Assembly: GCA_037384225.1 (NCBI GenBank)
Contig: JARROD010000165.1
Coordinates: 1-12,682 of the forward strand
Origin: JARROD01 sp037384225
GTDB taxonomy: Bacteria > Pseudomonadota > Gammaproteobacteria > Pseudomonadales > Cellvibrionaceae
Reading direction: 5' to 3'
Length of the DNA stretch: 12,682 bases
Part shown: one piece after another, positions 1-7,477 of the stretch
How the letters are laid out: each line of letters starts with the position of its first letter
Numbering within the stretch: the stretch's first letter is position 1
The notes under the pieces: generated by a model
The model's input: only the letters and a program-made list of their open reading frames with translations
What the model was told of the DNA's origin: nothing
Database searches by the model: none
Made by a program: the position numbers and the translations under genes

Positions 1-525
1 AAAACGCCGCTTAATAGAATTGCGTTGCCAAATTTTGGCTGTCGTCAAGGTTAGAGAATTATCTGTGCGGGCGCTTAAATCCGCCAGGGAAACCGGGTCG
101 GCGCCAAACAACTCCACCGCGCGCACGGCGCCGACGACAACAAAATTCGCCGCGCCGTTGCTGACACTGTGAGGCGTCGTGGCGATGGTAGCGACAGCGG
201 CGGCGCCATTTTGTGTATCCGGCAGCGGGTTTAAATAGTTGCCGCCGCTGACGATGGGTAAAAACATCAGGCAGTCACCGCCGTTGGTCAGGCGCAGACT
301 GTTGGGCAGGGCTCCGCGCAGCTGCCGGCTGATTCGCTCCAACGCCTGGCGACTGGTATCGATCAGTCTGGCGCGCTGTTCGGCGCGATTGTACGCTGCT
401 GCTGACATCACCATAAAACGACTGCCGATCACCACCACGATAGACAGGATGACCATCACGGTCACTAACTCGATTAGCGTAAAACCTTGTCTTGAGTGTA
501 GGCGTGAGTAATTACGTATGCGCAT
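1..525 (-). CDS. mshO: MshO-like minor prepilin (partial, C-terminus beyond left edge)
   Basis: This is the first 175 codons of a type IV prepilin, a minor pilin or pseudopilin of the MSHA pilus that is inserted in the inner membrane and cleaved by the prepilin peptidase. A 14-residue basic leader ends in Gly, followed by FTLIELV with Glu at mature position 5 and a hydrophobic helix of about 22 residues. After the helix comes a segment rich in Arg and Gln (about residues 48-72), then LPNSLRL and a Cys in GGDCLMFLPI. I recognise that pattern from MshO proteins. It is the last msh gene in the window, 44 bp after mshD. The ATG at 525 gives a leader of normal length, but no good ribosome binding site precedes it, so it may depend on coupling to mshD. 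mshP and mshQ would be expected further left. The prepilin class is certain; the MshO assignment also relies on gene order. Confidence 0.85.
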   Translation of the reverse strand, partial: MRIRNYSRLHSRQGFTLIELVTVMVILSIVVVIGSRFMVMSAAAYNRAEQRARLIDTSRQALERISRQLRGALPNSLRLTNGGDCLMFLPIVSGGNYLNPLPDTQNGAAAVATIATTPHSVSNGAANFVVVGAVRAVELFGADPVSLADLSARTDNSLTLTTAKIWQRNSIKRRF

Positions 526-540
526 CGTTAGTGATTGAAG

Positions 541-574
541 GTTGTCAGCAATTCAAAGTTATCAGCAATTCAAA
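541..574. repeat. 17-bp imperfect tandem duplication over the mshD stop codon
   Basis: Two adjacent 17-bp units, GTTGTCAGCAATTCAAA (541-557) and GTTATCAGCAATTCAAA (558-574), differ at one base. The unit nearest mshD contains its TGA stop (572-570). The second unit fills most of the gap before mshO. It looks like a recent small duplication, probably by replication slippage. I see no stem or regulatory motif in it. Confidence 0.7.
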
Positions 575-1058
575 AATTTGCTCGGTAAACCGACAGTTGC
601 AGACTTTCCCCACCCGGTGAAACAACCGTTACCGTAATTCGCTTGGCCTGCGCCGCCGCCACACCCCAGTCGCCGCCGGCGGCCACCACCTCCACCGAGC
701 GGCTGTAACCGGCGTAGGGCGTATCACTGTAACCGTTAAAATCGTCGACGTCGTCCAGCGAACCGGCGTCGCTGATATCCTCCCCATCCAGACCAATACC
801 CGCGCACGCCGGGCCGTTCGCGGTGCCGCAGGCGGGCACGCCGCCGGTGGGTGTATTTTCATCGTATTTGCGCGCCAGGACTTCGTCGAGTTGGGACTGC
901 GCCAGTTCCAGCAAACGCACGCGCACCAGCGGGTCAATACTGTTGCTGAGCGAATAGTTAACCACCGACAGCAATGCCACCAAAGCCACGCTTACCACGA
1001 CAATAAAAACCACAAGTTCAATTAGGGTGACACCACCCTGGCGGCGTTTAGTACGCAT
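570..1058 (-). CDS. mshD: MshD-like minor prepilin
   Basis: A 162-residue type IV prepilin of the MSHA system. The leader MRTKRRQGG is followed by VTLIELVV, so mature position 1 is Val rather than the usual Phe, but Glu5 is kept, and a hydrophobic helix runs to about residue 32. The later LLELAQSQLDEVLARKYDENTP segment followed by GGVPACG, and an Asp-rich DDVDDFNGY stretch, match what I recall of MshD proteins. Two Cys about 10 residues apart (in ACG and ACAG) could form a disulfide. The frame is open further upstream to a TTG at 1112, but the ATG at 1058 puts a short basic leader before the cleavage site and overlaps the mshC end by only 11 bp, so I prefer it. The likely role is in the minor-pilin priming complex at the pilus tip. 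Confidence 0.87.
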   Translation of the reverse strand: MRTKRRQGGVTLIELVVFIVVVSVALVALLSVVNYSLSNSIDPLVRVRLLELAQSQLDEVLARKYDENTPTGGVPACGTANGPACAGIGLDGEDISDAGSLDDVDDFNGYSDTPYAGYSRSVEVVAAGGDWGVAAAQAKRITVTVVSPGGESLQLSVYRANF

Positions 1059-1512
1059 AGCCACTTGGATCCACCGTAATCGTCGCCGAAGCGTCTGCTG
1101 CGCCGAGTACAATTAAAATATCGGTAGCCGTATTGACACGGCCGAGCTTATCGTAATTCAGCGTGGCGTCACCGGATGTAATGGCAACGCCGTTGGGAAG
1201 CTTTAGCGGATAATTGGAAAGACTGACGCCGTTCTCTCTGATATCGATACTGTCGGCAGCGGCGATAAACTGTACCGGGTTGTCGATGGAGTCCCGGGCC
1301 ATCGCGATCTGCTGGGCGTAAAACAAAGCCGCAACCACATCGTCGCGGCCCGCCTGAACTGTAAATGTAAAACCGGTAAAGCGATTCCCCAGTGCAATGA
1401 ATAGCACCGAGGAAATTACGATTACCGCAATCAGTTCTATGAGAGTGAAACCTTTTTGAGAACAGAAATCAGCTCTCAACGCTGGATGACCGCCGTTACG
1501 AAGCAACCGCAT
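1048..1512 (-). CDS. mshC: MshC-like minor prepilin
   Basis: A 154-residue prepilin with the cleavage context SQKG/FTLIELIAVIVI, a conserved Glu5 and a hydrophobic N-terminal helix. The rest is a small globular domain (DDVVAALFYAQQIAMARD, then beta-rich sequence ending in DPSGYAY), the GspH/FimT-like layout expected of MshC minor pilins. The start is uncertain. The ATG at 1512 gives a 21-residue leader and overlaps the mshA 3' end by 17 bp. A GTG at 1530 is also open. A TTG at 1479 would give a 10-residue leader of more usual length, starting 16 bp after the mshA stop with a GGCGG motif upstream. It lies between mshA and mshD, the position MshC occupies in the Vibrio-type cluster. Family membership is clear from the prepilin signature; the gene name rests partly on order. 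Confidence 0.82.
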   Translation of the reverse strand: MRLLRNGGHPALRADFCSQKGFTLIELIAVIVISSVLFIALGNRFTGFTFTVQAGRDDVVAALFYAQQIAMARDSIDNPVQFIAAADSIDIRENGVSLSNYPLKLPNGVAITSGDATLNYDKLGRVNTATDILIVLGAADASATITVDPSGYAY

Positions 1513-1894
1513 AGGCTGTAAAAGTTGCACTTTTACCGTTCACATGTGTCACAGTGCACTCAACGGCGTCCCCCTCTGCCACACTAGCAAACTCACCGTT
1601 ATCAGGTATTGTATAGACAGTGGTATCTAATGATTGCATTAAGTTTGCAACATCAGAGCAACTCGCGACGGCGGTAACGGTTGAAGTAGTCAAGCCCGCA
1701 TCAGCCGCAATATTATTGGCGTGGTTTAACGCCGCCGCCGCACTGAGATTTCCAGCGACACCGGAAACTGCCGCCGATTCCGCCGCATCGGATAAATCCA
1801 CAAAACGCGGCACCGCTGTAGCCGCCAAAATCCCTAAGATAACAATGACTGCAATTAATTCGATTAATGTAAAACCCGATTGTTGGTGTTTCAT
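1496..1894 (-). CDS. mshA: MshA-like major pilin
   Basis: A 132-residue type IVa prepilin, the probable main structural subunit of the pilus. The leader is very short (MKHQQSG) and is followed by FTLIELIAVIVILGILAATA, a textbook N-terminal helix with Glu5. PRFVDLSDAAE then begins the alpha1-C region typical of MSHA-type pilins, and the globular part is rich in Ala, Val and Thr. Two Cys, at precursor residues 79 and 113, would form the C-terminal disulfide loop. Several things mark it as the major pilin rather than another minor one: the strong ribosome binding site, the 139-bp AT-rich leader with its own promoter candidate, and its place before mshC and mshD. The sequence is more AT-rich than its neighbours, which is common for highly expressed pilins. 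Confidence 0.87.
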   Translation of the reverse strand: MKHQQSGFTLIELIAVIVILGILAATAVPRFVDLSDAAESAAVSGVAGNLSAAAALNHANNIAADAGLTTSTVTAVASCSDVANLMQSLDTTVYTIPDNGEFASVAEGDAVECTVTHVNGKSATFTAYAVAS

Positions 1895-1901
1895 AATTAT
1901 T

Positions 1902-1909
1902 TCCTCTCC
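1902..1909 (-). promoter_or_regulatory. Strong Shine-Dalgarno of mshA
   Basis: On the minus strand GGAGAGGA lies 7 nt before the mshA ATG, followed by an AT-rich spacer. It is the best ribosome binding site in the msh cluster, which fits high pilin output. Confidence 0.75.
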
Positions 1910-1930
1910 ATTTTATTTAGGAGTGCATTT

Positions 1931-1954
1931 AAGCAAATTAAAAAGCAAATTAAT
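1931..1954. repeat. 12-bp direct repeat in the mshA leader
   Basis: The plus strand reads AAGCAAATTAAA then immediately AAGCAAATTAAT, two units identical over 11 bp, within the presumed 5' untranslated region of mshA. It could be a chance pattern in AT-rich DNA, or a tandem site for a regulator or for RNA binding. Confidence 0.5.
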
Positions 1955-1987
1955 ACTGTCCTCTATTTAAAAATGTGTATTTTTAAA

Positions 1988-2016
1988 ATTATTATCATTA
2001 CTTAATTTCGTTTCAA
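1988..2016 (-). promoter_or_regulatory. Candidate sigma-70 promoter of mshA
   Basis: On the minus strand a TTGAAA box (2016-2011) is followed after 16 bp by TAATAA, or after 17 bp by AATAAT. It lies in the 139-bp gap between the MshB-like gene and mshA, about 95 bp before the mshA start. Five of six -35 bases match consensus; the -10 is weaker. I see no sigma-54 GG-N10-GC element. The region is AT-rich, so chance matches are likely and this remains a candidate. Confidence 0.4.
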
Positions 2017-2033
2017 TATAGCTTTCGTTAAAT

Positions 2034-2506
2034 TTATTCCAATGATGGGACATTGATAAAAACCTGCCCACTCTCTAACGCGTAATCAAAATAATGGGTT
2101 ACCCCCGAGGCAGCAACCAGTTCATAGCGGCAGCGACCGTTTTCCATAGACGATATATGATAAGGCCGCCGCCCTCGTTTTTCGATTCCCTCCACTGTCG
2201 CGGGAGTGGGGTTCTGCAACAGCGCCTGCCAGAGTTGATAACAGTTTAAAGCCGGATTTGCACTTGCTTTATCTGCATATCGATAGTGCGCCCGCCGCTT
2301 TTTTTCCCGGCGATCAACCACTGCGCGTGTATACCGGCGGCGGCGGCGGTAAAGTTTCTCGCCAGCGCTTCTATCCCCACGCGGCGGGAGTCGTCGATGG
2401 CCTGACCGTAGTATTTCAATCCCTTCGCCGCCACCAAGCCAATCAATACAACGACCACGATAAATTCGAGCAGGCTATAACCTTTAGCGCGGTCGATTGT
2501 GTTCAT
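2034..2506 (-). pseudogene. mshB: MshB-like prepilin, split by a frameshift
   Basis: The region encodes one prepilin in two frames. From the ATG at 2506 the first frame gives the leader MNTIDRAKG, then YSLLEFIVVVVLIGLVAAKG (Tyr at mature position 1, Glu5 present), an alpha1 region with a short Ala run, and IHAQWLIAGKK, a typical MshB-type element. It stops at 2246. The downstream part, with CYQLWQALLQNP, a second Cys in GRCRYEL and a final FDYALESGQVFINV strand, lies in the -1 frame and ends at 2034. Reading one extra A in the run of seven A at 2305-2299 would join the halves into about 157 residues. A small deletion just after TIDMQ is another possibility. The cause could be a real mutation, slippage-based expression or a homopolymer error. 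It sits between mshG and mshA, where Vibrio-type clusters have mshF and mshB; no separate mshF is visible. Confidence 0.75.
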
Positions 2507-2557
2507 CGATCAACGGTTCGACAAACCGACACCGACACAGCGGCGTAAAAACGCCCG

Positions 2558-2589
2558 ACCAATTGCCCCAATGGCGCAATAAAATTGGT
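2558..2589 (-). other. Inverted repeat between mshG and the MshB-like gene
   Basis: ACCAATT (2558-2564) and AATTGGT (2583-2589) are perfect inverted copies around an 18-nt loop. A second pair, ATTGC/GCAAT (2562-2566 and 2576-2580), overlaps the first, so the two stems exclude each other. It lies in the 105-bp gap after mshG. No U-tract follows, so it is not a clear terminator. It might adjust mRNA stability between machinery and pilin genes, or be chance. Confidence 0.3.
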
Positions 2590-2611
2590 TAAAATATCGA
2601 CACTAAACACT

Positions 2612-3841
2612 TTAGCTTTTCTGCACATTGTACATTTCCCACATCGGTAGAAAAATACCGAGCGCCATGACCAACACAAAACCCGCCATCAAGATAATGA
2701 TCAAAGGTTCGATTTTTTGCCCCAGACTTTTCAATTCGTATTCGACTTCCCGCTCGTAAAATTCCGCCACTTCACTCAACAACGTTTCCACCTGCCCGCT
2801 CTCCTCTCCCACGGCGATCATCTGCAGTATCAGAGGCGTAAACATATCACTGTGGGTATGGGTACGCAGCAGACTTTCACCGCGCTCGATCCCCTGGCGA
2901 ATGTGCTGAATCTTGCCACCCAGATACGGATTGTCTATCGCCCTCGAACACAACTCCAACGACTGAGTCAGGGGCACGCCCGACTTCAACATCAGGGAAA
3001 AGGAGCGTGCATAACGGGCCATCGTACCGCGCTCAATAATACTGCCCACAACCGGCAACTTCAGTTTCCACCGCCCCCAGCGCAATTTTCCGGCAGTGGT
3101 TTGCAGATAGCGTTTACAGCCGTAATAACTCAGGACCATACACACCAACAAATAACCCCAATAGTTTACGAAAAAATCCGACACGCCTATCAGGACACGG
3201 GTCAGCAGCGGCAGTTCGGCACCAAATCTGGCGAACATACGGGCAAATTCCGGTATCACCCATATATTCAACACCGCCACCGCCAGTGCCAACGCGACTA
3301 ATACAAAAGAGGGGTAGCGCAATGCGGATGTAACCCTCTTGCGGGTCGCCTGATCCCGTTCCAGATACTGGCTAAGCTGATCAAAGACTTCTTCCAGACG
3401 GCCGCTGTTTTCACCAACATGAATCATGCTGATGAACAGGTTATCGAAAATATCGCCGCGATAGCGCAACGCCGAGGAGAGATCCATTCCGGTTTCCAAA
3501 CGATCGGCCACATCCTCCAGCGCCCGCTTGAGCCGATAATGACTTAACGTCTGGGACAGACCGCGAAATCCGCGGATCAGCGGGATCCCGGCCTTGGTAA
3601 TAGTGTACATTTGACGGGTAAACATGATCAGGTCTTGCGCCGTAACCTTGTCCAACCCCAACCAGCGGTTAATTCGCACGTCCAATGGCAAGGCGTCGGC
3701 CACTTCAACAATCTTGACCGGTGTTATGCCCCGATTTAACAACTGCCCCACCACCGCGTCGGTGGAGGCCGCCTCCAGGCGGCCATTAATCGCCTGCCCC
3801 TGGGTATTTCTGCCGCTAAATTCGTAAACCGCCATGGACAT
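2612..3841 (-). CDS. mshG: MshG inner-membrane platform protein (GspF/PilC family)
   Basis: A 409-residue polytopic protein that forms the inner-membrane platform of the pilus and couples the MshE ATPase to pilin polymerisation. It has the two tandem T2SSF domains of the family, seen as the paired motifs MIHVGENSGRLEEVFDQL (first half) and MIAVGEESGQVETLLSEV (second half). Membrane segments are near residues 177-200, 228-245 and 377-402, and the C-terminus has the usual GIFLPMWEMY ending. Length is normal for MshG. The frame is open to a TTG at 3865, but the ATG at 3841 follows ACGGAAAA and gives a normal N-terminus (AVYEFSGRNTQGQ); the ATG at 3835 is an equally possible start. It lies 29 bp after the mshE stop, so co-expression with mshE is likely. 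Confidence 0.93.
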   Translation of the reverse strand: MSMAVYEFSGRNTQGQAINGRLEAASTDAVVGQLLNRGITPVKIVEVADALPLDVRINRWLGLDKVTAQDLIMFTRQMYTITKAGIPLIRGFRGLSQTLSHYRLKRALEDVADRLETGMDLSSALRYRGDIFDNLFISMIHVGENSGRLEEVFDQLSQYLERDQATRKRVTSALRYPSFVLVALALAVAVLNIWVIPEFARMFARFGAELPLLTRVLIGVSDFFVNYWGYLLVCMVLSYYGCKRYLQTTAGKLRWGRWKLKLPVVGSIIERGTMARYARSFSLMLKSGVPLTQSLELCSRAIDNPYLGGKIQHIRQGIERGESLLRTHTHSDMFTPLILQMIAVGEESGQVETLLSEVAEFYEREVEYELKSLGQKIEPLIIILMAGFVLVMALGIFLPMWEMYNVQKS

Positions 3842-3870
3842 TTTTTCCGTAAAATTATGGCCCAATTACA

Positions 3871-5610
3871 TTACGATGTTGACACCAGACTTTCATCTTC
3901 CACCAGTGCCGACACCCTTAGCACCTCTTCCAGGGTCGTCACGCCATTGAGTGCATATTCCAGCGCAGCCGCATTGAGGGGTCGGTAACCCGAACAGTCA
4001 ACCGCGGCATGGTTAAAATCACGCACGCTGTTATCGCGCAGCGCTTCGGCCATGGCACGGTTGATTTCCAGCAGTTCGAACACGCCGATACGGCCCCGGT
4101 ACCCCGTGTTAAAACAATGGGGGCAGCCCGCGCCTTTGCGCAATTTCAACGCCGCTTCGGGGTCAGACAAGCGGTGCTGAATCAGCAGCCGCTCTTCATT
4201 GGAATCAGGGTGGTAAGGTTCCGAGCAACTCAGGCAAACCCGTCGCACCAGCCGCTGAGCGATAACCGCTTTCAGCGACGATGCCACCAAGTAGGGATCC
4301 ACCCCCATATCCACCAGTCGCAGTGCCGAGGTGACAGCGTCGTTGGTGTGCAGCGTCGATAGCACCATATGGCCGGTCATGGCGGCGCGCAGGGCGATTT
4401 CCGCTGAGTCTTTGTCGCGGATTTCCCCCACAAGTAAAATATCCGGGTCCTGTCGCAACGCCGCGCGCAACACAGCGGCAAAGCTGAGACCGATTTTTTC
4501 GTGTACCTGCACCTGGCTGATACGCGGCAACCGGTATTCGACCGGATCTTCCACGGTAATGATTTTTTTATCCGCGGTATTGAGTTCCGATAGCGCGCCG
4601 TACAGAGTGGTGGTTTTGCCGCTGCCGGTGGGCCCGGTGACAAGCATCAGACCATGTGGGCGACTGGTCAAAAAGCGAAACCGCTTCACCAGAAGCGCCG
4701 GCATTCCCACTTTAGTCAGTGGTAACACCCCCTCGGTGTGATCCAACAGCCGCATCACAACAGATTCGCCAAACTGCACCGGCATGGTGGATATGCGCAC
4801 ATCGATATTGCGGTTTTTAACCTTGAGATTGAAACGCCCGTCCTGGGGCAGGCGTTTTTCCGAAATATTCAAACCCGACATCAGTTTTAAGCGCACCACC
4901 AGGGCAGCGGCAATCCGCTTTTCATGCATTACCTGCTCATTGAGCACACCGTCGATACGCTGGCGGATACGCAATACGTTTTCGTCCGGTTCAATATGAA
5001 TATCCGATGCCTTGGTATTGATCGATTCTTCAAAAATTTTCTGCAGCAACCGCACCACCGGCGCATCGGTGTCGGTAGCGTCGATGACGATATCGCCCAG
5101 ATCCACCGCCGAGTCCTGCAGTTGTTCATCGAGCTGTTCGGCCAGCGAGGCAATTTCTTCGGCGCGGTTGTAGGCGATATCGAGAATTTCCAGCAATTCC
5201 GATTCCCGCACCACCACCGGTTTAAGCGGTTTTTTCACAATCCGTAACAGCTCATCGTGGCTCAATATATCCGTCGGATCGGCCATACCCAGCAACACAC
5301 CGTCCGGATCTTCGCGCAACAGCATCACCCGAAACCGCCGCGCCAGCGTTTCCGGCAGGCGCTTGACCAGTTCACCGTCGAAACGAAACTGCTTTAATTC
5401 GATAAAAGGGATATCGAGCTGTTTCGACAGTGCAGTCAGCAGCGTATTCTCATCGACATATCCCAGGCCGACCAAGGTCCGCCCCAGTTTGCGGCCAGTG
5501 CGTTTTTGTTCCACCAGCGCCCGCTCCAGTTGCTGTGGGGTAATCCGCTGCTGGGCAACGAGAATATCACCGATGCGAGCGCGACTGGGGACCCTGGATA
5601 CTATTGCCAA
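3871..5610 (-). CDS. mshE: MshE pilus-extension ATPase with MshEN c-di-GMP-binding domain
   Basis: A 579-residue GspE/PilB-family hexameric ATPase that powers pilus assembly from the cytoplasmic face. An MshEN domain (residues 12-65) has two c-di-GMP motifs: R12-I-G...L17...L28...L32..Q35 and L42-G43..L46...G50...L57...L61..Q64. Motif I has Gln21 where the general consensus has Gly. The catalytic core has Walker A GPTGSGKT (326-333), an Asp box ITVEDPVE (351-358), Walker B ILLVGEIRD (391-399) and a His box STLHTNDA (418-425). Cys459, Cys462, Cys496 and Cys499 form the family's zinc-binding tetracysteine. The start is TTG: an in-frame TAG lies 15 bp upstream, no ATG or GTG precedes the MshEN motif, and GGAG sits 9 nt before the TTG. 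The ribosome binding site overlaps the mshL stop. Known MshE proteins respond to c-di-GMP; that this one does is inferred. Confidence 0.95.
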   Translation of the reverse strand: MAIVSRVPSRARIGDILVAQQRITPQQLERALVEQKRTGRKLGRTLVGLGYVDENTLLTALSKQLDIPFIELKQFRFDGELVKRLPETLARRFRVMLLREDPDGVLLGMADPTDILSHDELLRIVKKPLKPVVVRESELLEILDIAYNRAEEIASLAEQLDEQLQDSAVDLGDIVIDATDTDAPVVRLLQKIFEESINTKASDIHIEPDENVLRIRQRIDGVLNEQVMHEKRIAAALVVRLKLMSGLNISEKRLPQDGRFNLKVKNRNIDVRISTMPVQFGESVVMRLLDHTEGVLPLTKVGMPALLVKRFRFLTSRPHGLMLVTGPTGSGKTTTLYGALSELNTADKKIITVEDPVEYRLPRISQVQVHEKIGLSFAAVLRAALRQDPDILLVGEIRDKDSAEIALRAAMTGHMVLSTLHTNDAVTSALRLVDMGVDPYLVASSLKAVIAQRLVRRVCLSCSEPYHPDSNEERLLIQHRLSDPEAALKLRKGAGCPHCFNTGYRGRIGVFELLEINRAMAEALRDNSVRDFNHAAVDCSGYRPLNAAALEYALNGVTTLEEVLRVSALVEDESLVSTS

Positions 5611-5622
5611 CGCTTGCTTCTC

Positions 5623-7395
5623 CTATTTATAGGAAGAGCGATATTCATCGCCCAGGGAATGGATCCACTCCCGACTGGTATCGACCTGCCGGCTCCAGGT
5701 CTGTTCGTCGACGACCATCGGGCGCAGCAAAATCACCAGCTCTGTTTTCACCTTGCGTTTTTCCTTGCTGCGAAACAAGGTATTGATCAGGGGAATATCG
5801 CCGATCAGCGGCCGCTTGCCCCGGTTGTCCACCAGGGTTTCCTGCATCAAGCCGCCCAGCACCACAACCTGACCATTGCGGGCTCGGACAATGCTGTCGG
5901 ACTCGCGAATGTCGCGCAACGCCAGCGGCAGGGAAAACTGTTCATCGCCGACGGTAATGTCCTTCAGTTGGTCCTTCACATCGCTGACCACGGGGTGGAT
6001 ATGTAGAATCACCTCGCCGCTCTCGGCAATCTGCGGCGTGACATCCAGCGCTATGCCGCTGAAAAAGGAAGACAGCTCAATGTTGGGCGTGCTTATGATC
6101 GCCGAGGCGTTGGACGTGGTTTGACTGGATATTCCGGTAACAAAAAACTCATCCGACCCCACCCGGATAATCGCCTTCTGATTATTGACGGTGGAGACCC
6201 GCGGGCTCGACAGTACCTGCACACTACCTTGCATTTCCAGCAGACTTAAGAGTTCGGAAATGTCCGTGACCTTGATCAAGGAGGCAAATACCTCTCCCAC
6301 CGACTCCGAAGCAAGGGTAATGCTGCTGGGAGATTGGAACTCCCCCACATTTTTGCTCAACAATATTTGTCCGCCAATGGCCCCCCAATTGATACCCGCG
6401 TCAAATTCGTCGTTGAGCCGCACTTCGAGAATTTTTGTCTCCAATACCACCTGGCGCTTGACACTCAGCTCCGAGCGCTCGAGAAAGTTCCTGACAGAGC
6501 GCTGTTCGTCGGGCATCGCCTTGACCACAACCATACCCGCCTGGGGATTGACCATCACCATCCGTTCTCCCTCGCCGCCATCAATAATGGCGAGAATGGT
6601 TTCGCGCAACGAACTCCAAAAATCGGTCTTTGTCAAGGTCTGCACCCGGCTTCCCGGTGTGATACCACTGACTTGGCGCGCGCCGCCGCCGTTGCCCTGC
6701 CCGCGTTCCGGCATCACACTCAACAAGTTGGGACTCTGCTGCTCAACATCGACGGAACTGCCGCCGCGGCGACGGTTGTTGTCACCGGTGGAGGAGATTT
6801 TCCCCACCAGCACACTGGTTTCCGATATCCCCACCCGCTGCACATCAATATAATTTATCGGATAGATCTGTGTGCTCAGCTTGCGCGGGTAGAGGGTGTA
6901 GATACCCTGGGAAAAACGGTAATCGTAACCATAGATATCCCGGGTTACGTCCAGTACTTCTGCGATGGTTACATTGCTCAATTCCAGTGAAATGGTACCG
7001 GTTAAATCGGGGTGGACGACAATATTGGTACCCGTACCGGATACCAGTCCCAGAAAAAAACTTTTCGCCGGCACCTTCTCAACGGAAACATCAAACCGCT
7101 CAGCGGCTGGCGCTGCCGACGCAGTGGCAACGGGTGCTTCAACCTCGCGCGGTGGTGCCGGCAACGACTCGTTGACTGCGCCCGTCCCTCTGACAGTTCG
7201 AGATTGCTGCGCCGACTGGTCGATAGCCTGCTCGGCGGGAGTGTTTGACTGAATGCTGACGGGACTGCAACCGCCGAGGGCAAATGCCAGAAAAGTAAAT
7301 TGTGCACAGCGACGAAACGAGCAGGTGCGAAAAAAGCAGATCCCCAAAAAGTTGATAATACCTCGCATTCGATCGAACGTATTTTTTAACATCAT
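5623..7395 (-). CDS. mshL: MshL outer-membrane secretin (lipoprotein)
   Basis: A 590-residue secretin that forms the outer-membrane channel for the pilus. The N-terminus is basic, then a hydrophobic stretch ends in a lipobox, LGGC, with Cys43 as the probable lipidation site. A Pro/Ala-rich linker (50-100) precedes an STN/N0-type domain (about 105-175). A low-complexity Arg/Gly/Ser and Gln region (200-245) interrupts the N-domain part, and an N1-like domain follows (about 255-310). The secretin core runs from VVLETKILEVRLND (316-329) to the family signature GQVVVLGGLMQE (508-519) and LVILLRPMVV (553-562). The 42-residue segment before Cys43 is long for a signal peptide, so Met10 (7368) may be the true start. 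Its stop lies 12 bp before the mshE start. It lies directly before mshE, without the mshM and mshN found there in the Vibrio order. Confidence 0.93.
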   Translation of the reverse strand: MMLKNTFDRMRGIINFLGICFFRTCSFRRCAQFTFLAFALGGCSPVSIQSNTPAEQAIDQSAQQSRTVRGTGAVNESLPAPPREVEAPVATASAAPAAERFDVSVEKVPAKSFFLGLVSGTGTNIVVHPDLTGTISLELSNVTIAEVLDVTRDIYGYDYRFSQGIYTLYPRKLSTQIYPINYIDVQRVGISETSVLVGKISSTGDNNRRRGGSSVDVEQQSPNLLSVMPERGQGNGGGARQVSGITPGSRVQTLTKTDFWSSLRETILAIIDGGEGERMVMVNPQAGMVVVKAMPDEQRSVRNFLERSELSVKRQVVLETKILEVRLNDEFDAGINWGAIGGQILLSKNVGEFQSPSSITLASESVGEVFASLIKVTDISELLSLLEMQGSVQVLSSPRVSTVNNQKAIIRVGSDEFFVTGISSQTTSNASAIISTPNIELSSFFSGIALDVTPQIAESGEVILHIHPVVSDVKDQLKDITVGDEQFSLPLALRDIRESDSIVRARNGQVVVLGGLMQETLVDNRGKRPLIGDIPLINTLFRSKEKRKVKTELVILLRPMVVDEQTWSRQVDTSREWIHSLGDEYRSSYK

Positions 7396-7477
7396 AATAT
7401 TGCAAACACCATAAGGTACTTTCTCAATAATCCGGGGTAGGCACAGCGTCAGGCGGACGTCCGGATCGAAGATAACC

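Noticed and set aside
2331..2350. GGC trinucleotide run inside the MshB-like gene as a phase-variation tract
   Set aside because: It encodes a short Ala run, and changes by whole triplets would keep the frame. The frame break lies at or after the separate A7 run.
4009..4741. Long plus-strand open frames opposite mshE, mshL and mshG
   Set aside because: They are antisense shadows of clearly conserved minus-strand genes, with Arg-, Gln- and His-rich low-complexity products and no recognisable domain.
7454..7463. Palindrome CGGACGTCCG in the 82-bp mshK-mshL gap
   Set aside because: It is perfect but only 10 bp, with no U-tract and no loop for a hairpin. With a second palindrome nearby inside mshK codons, chance is likely.
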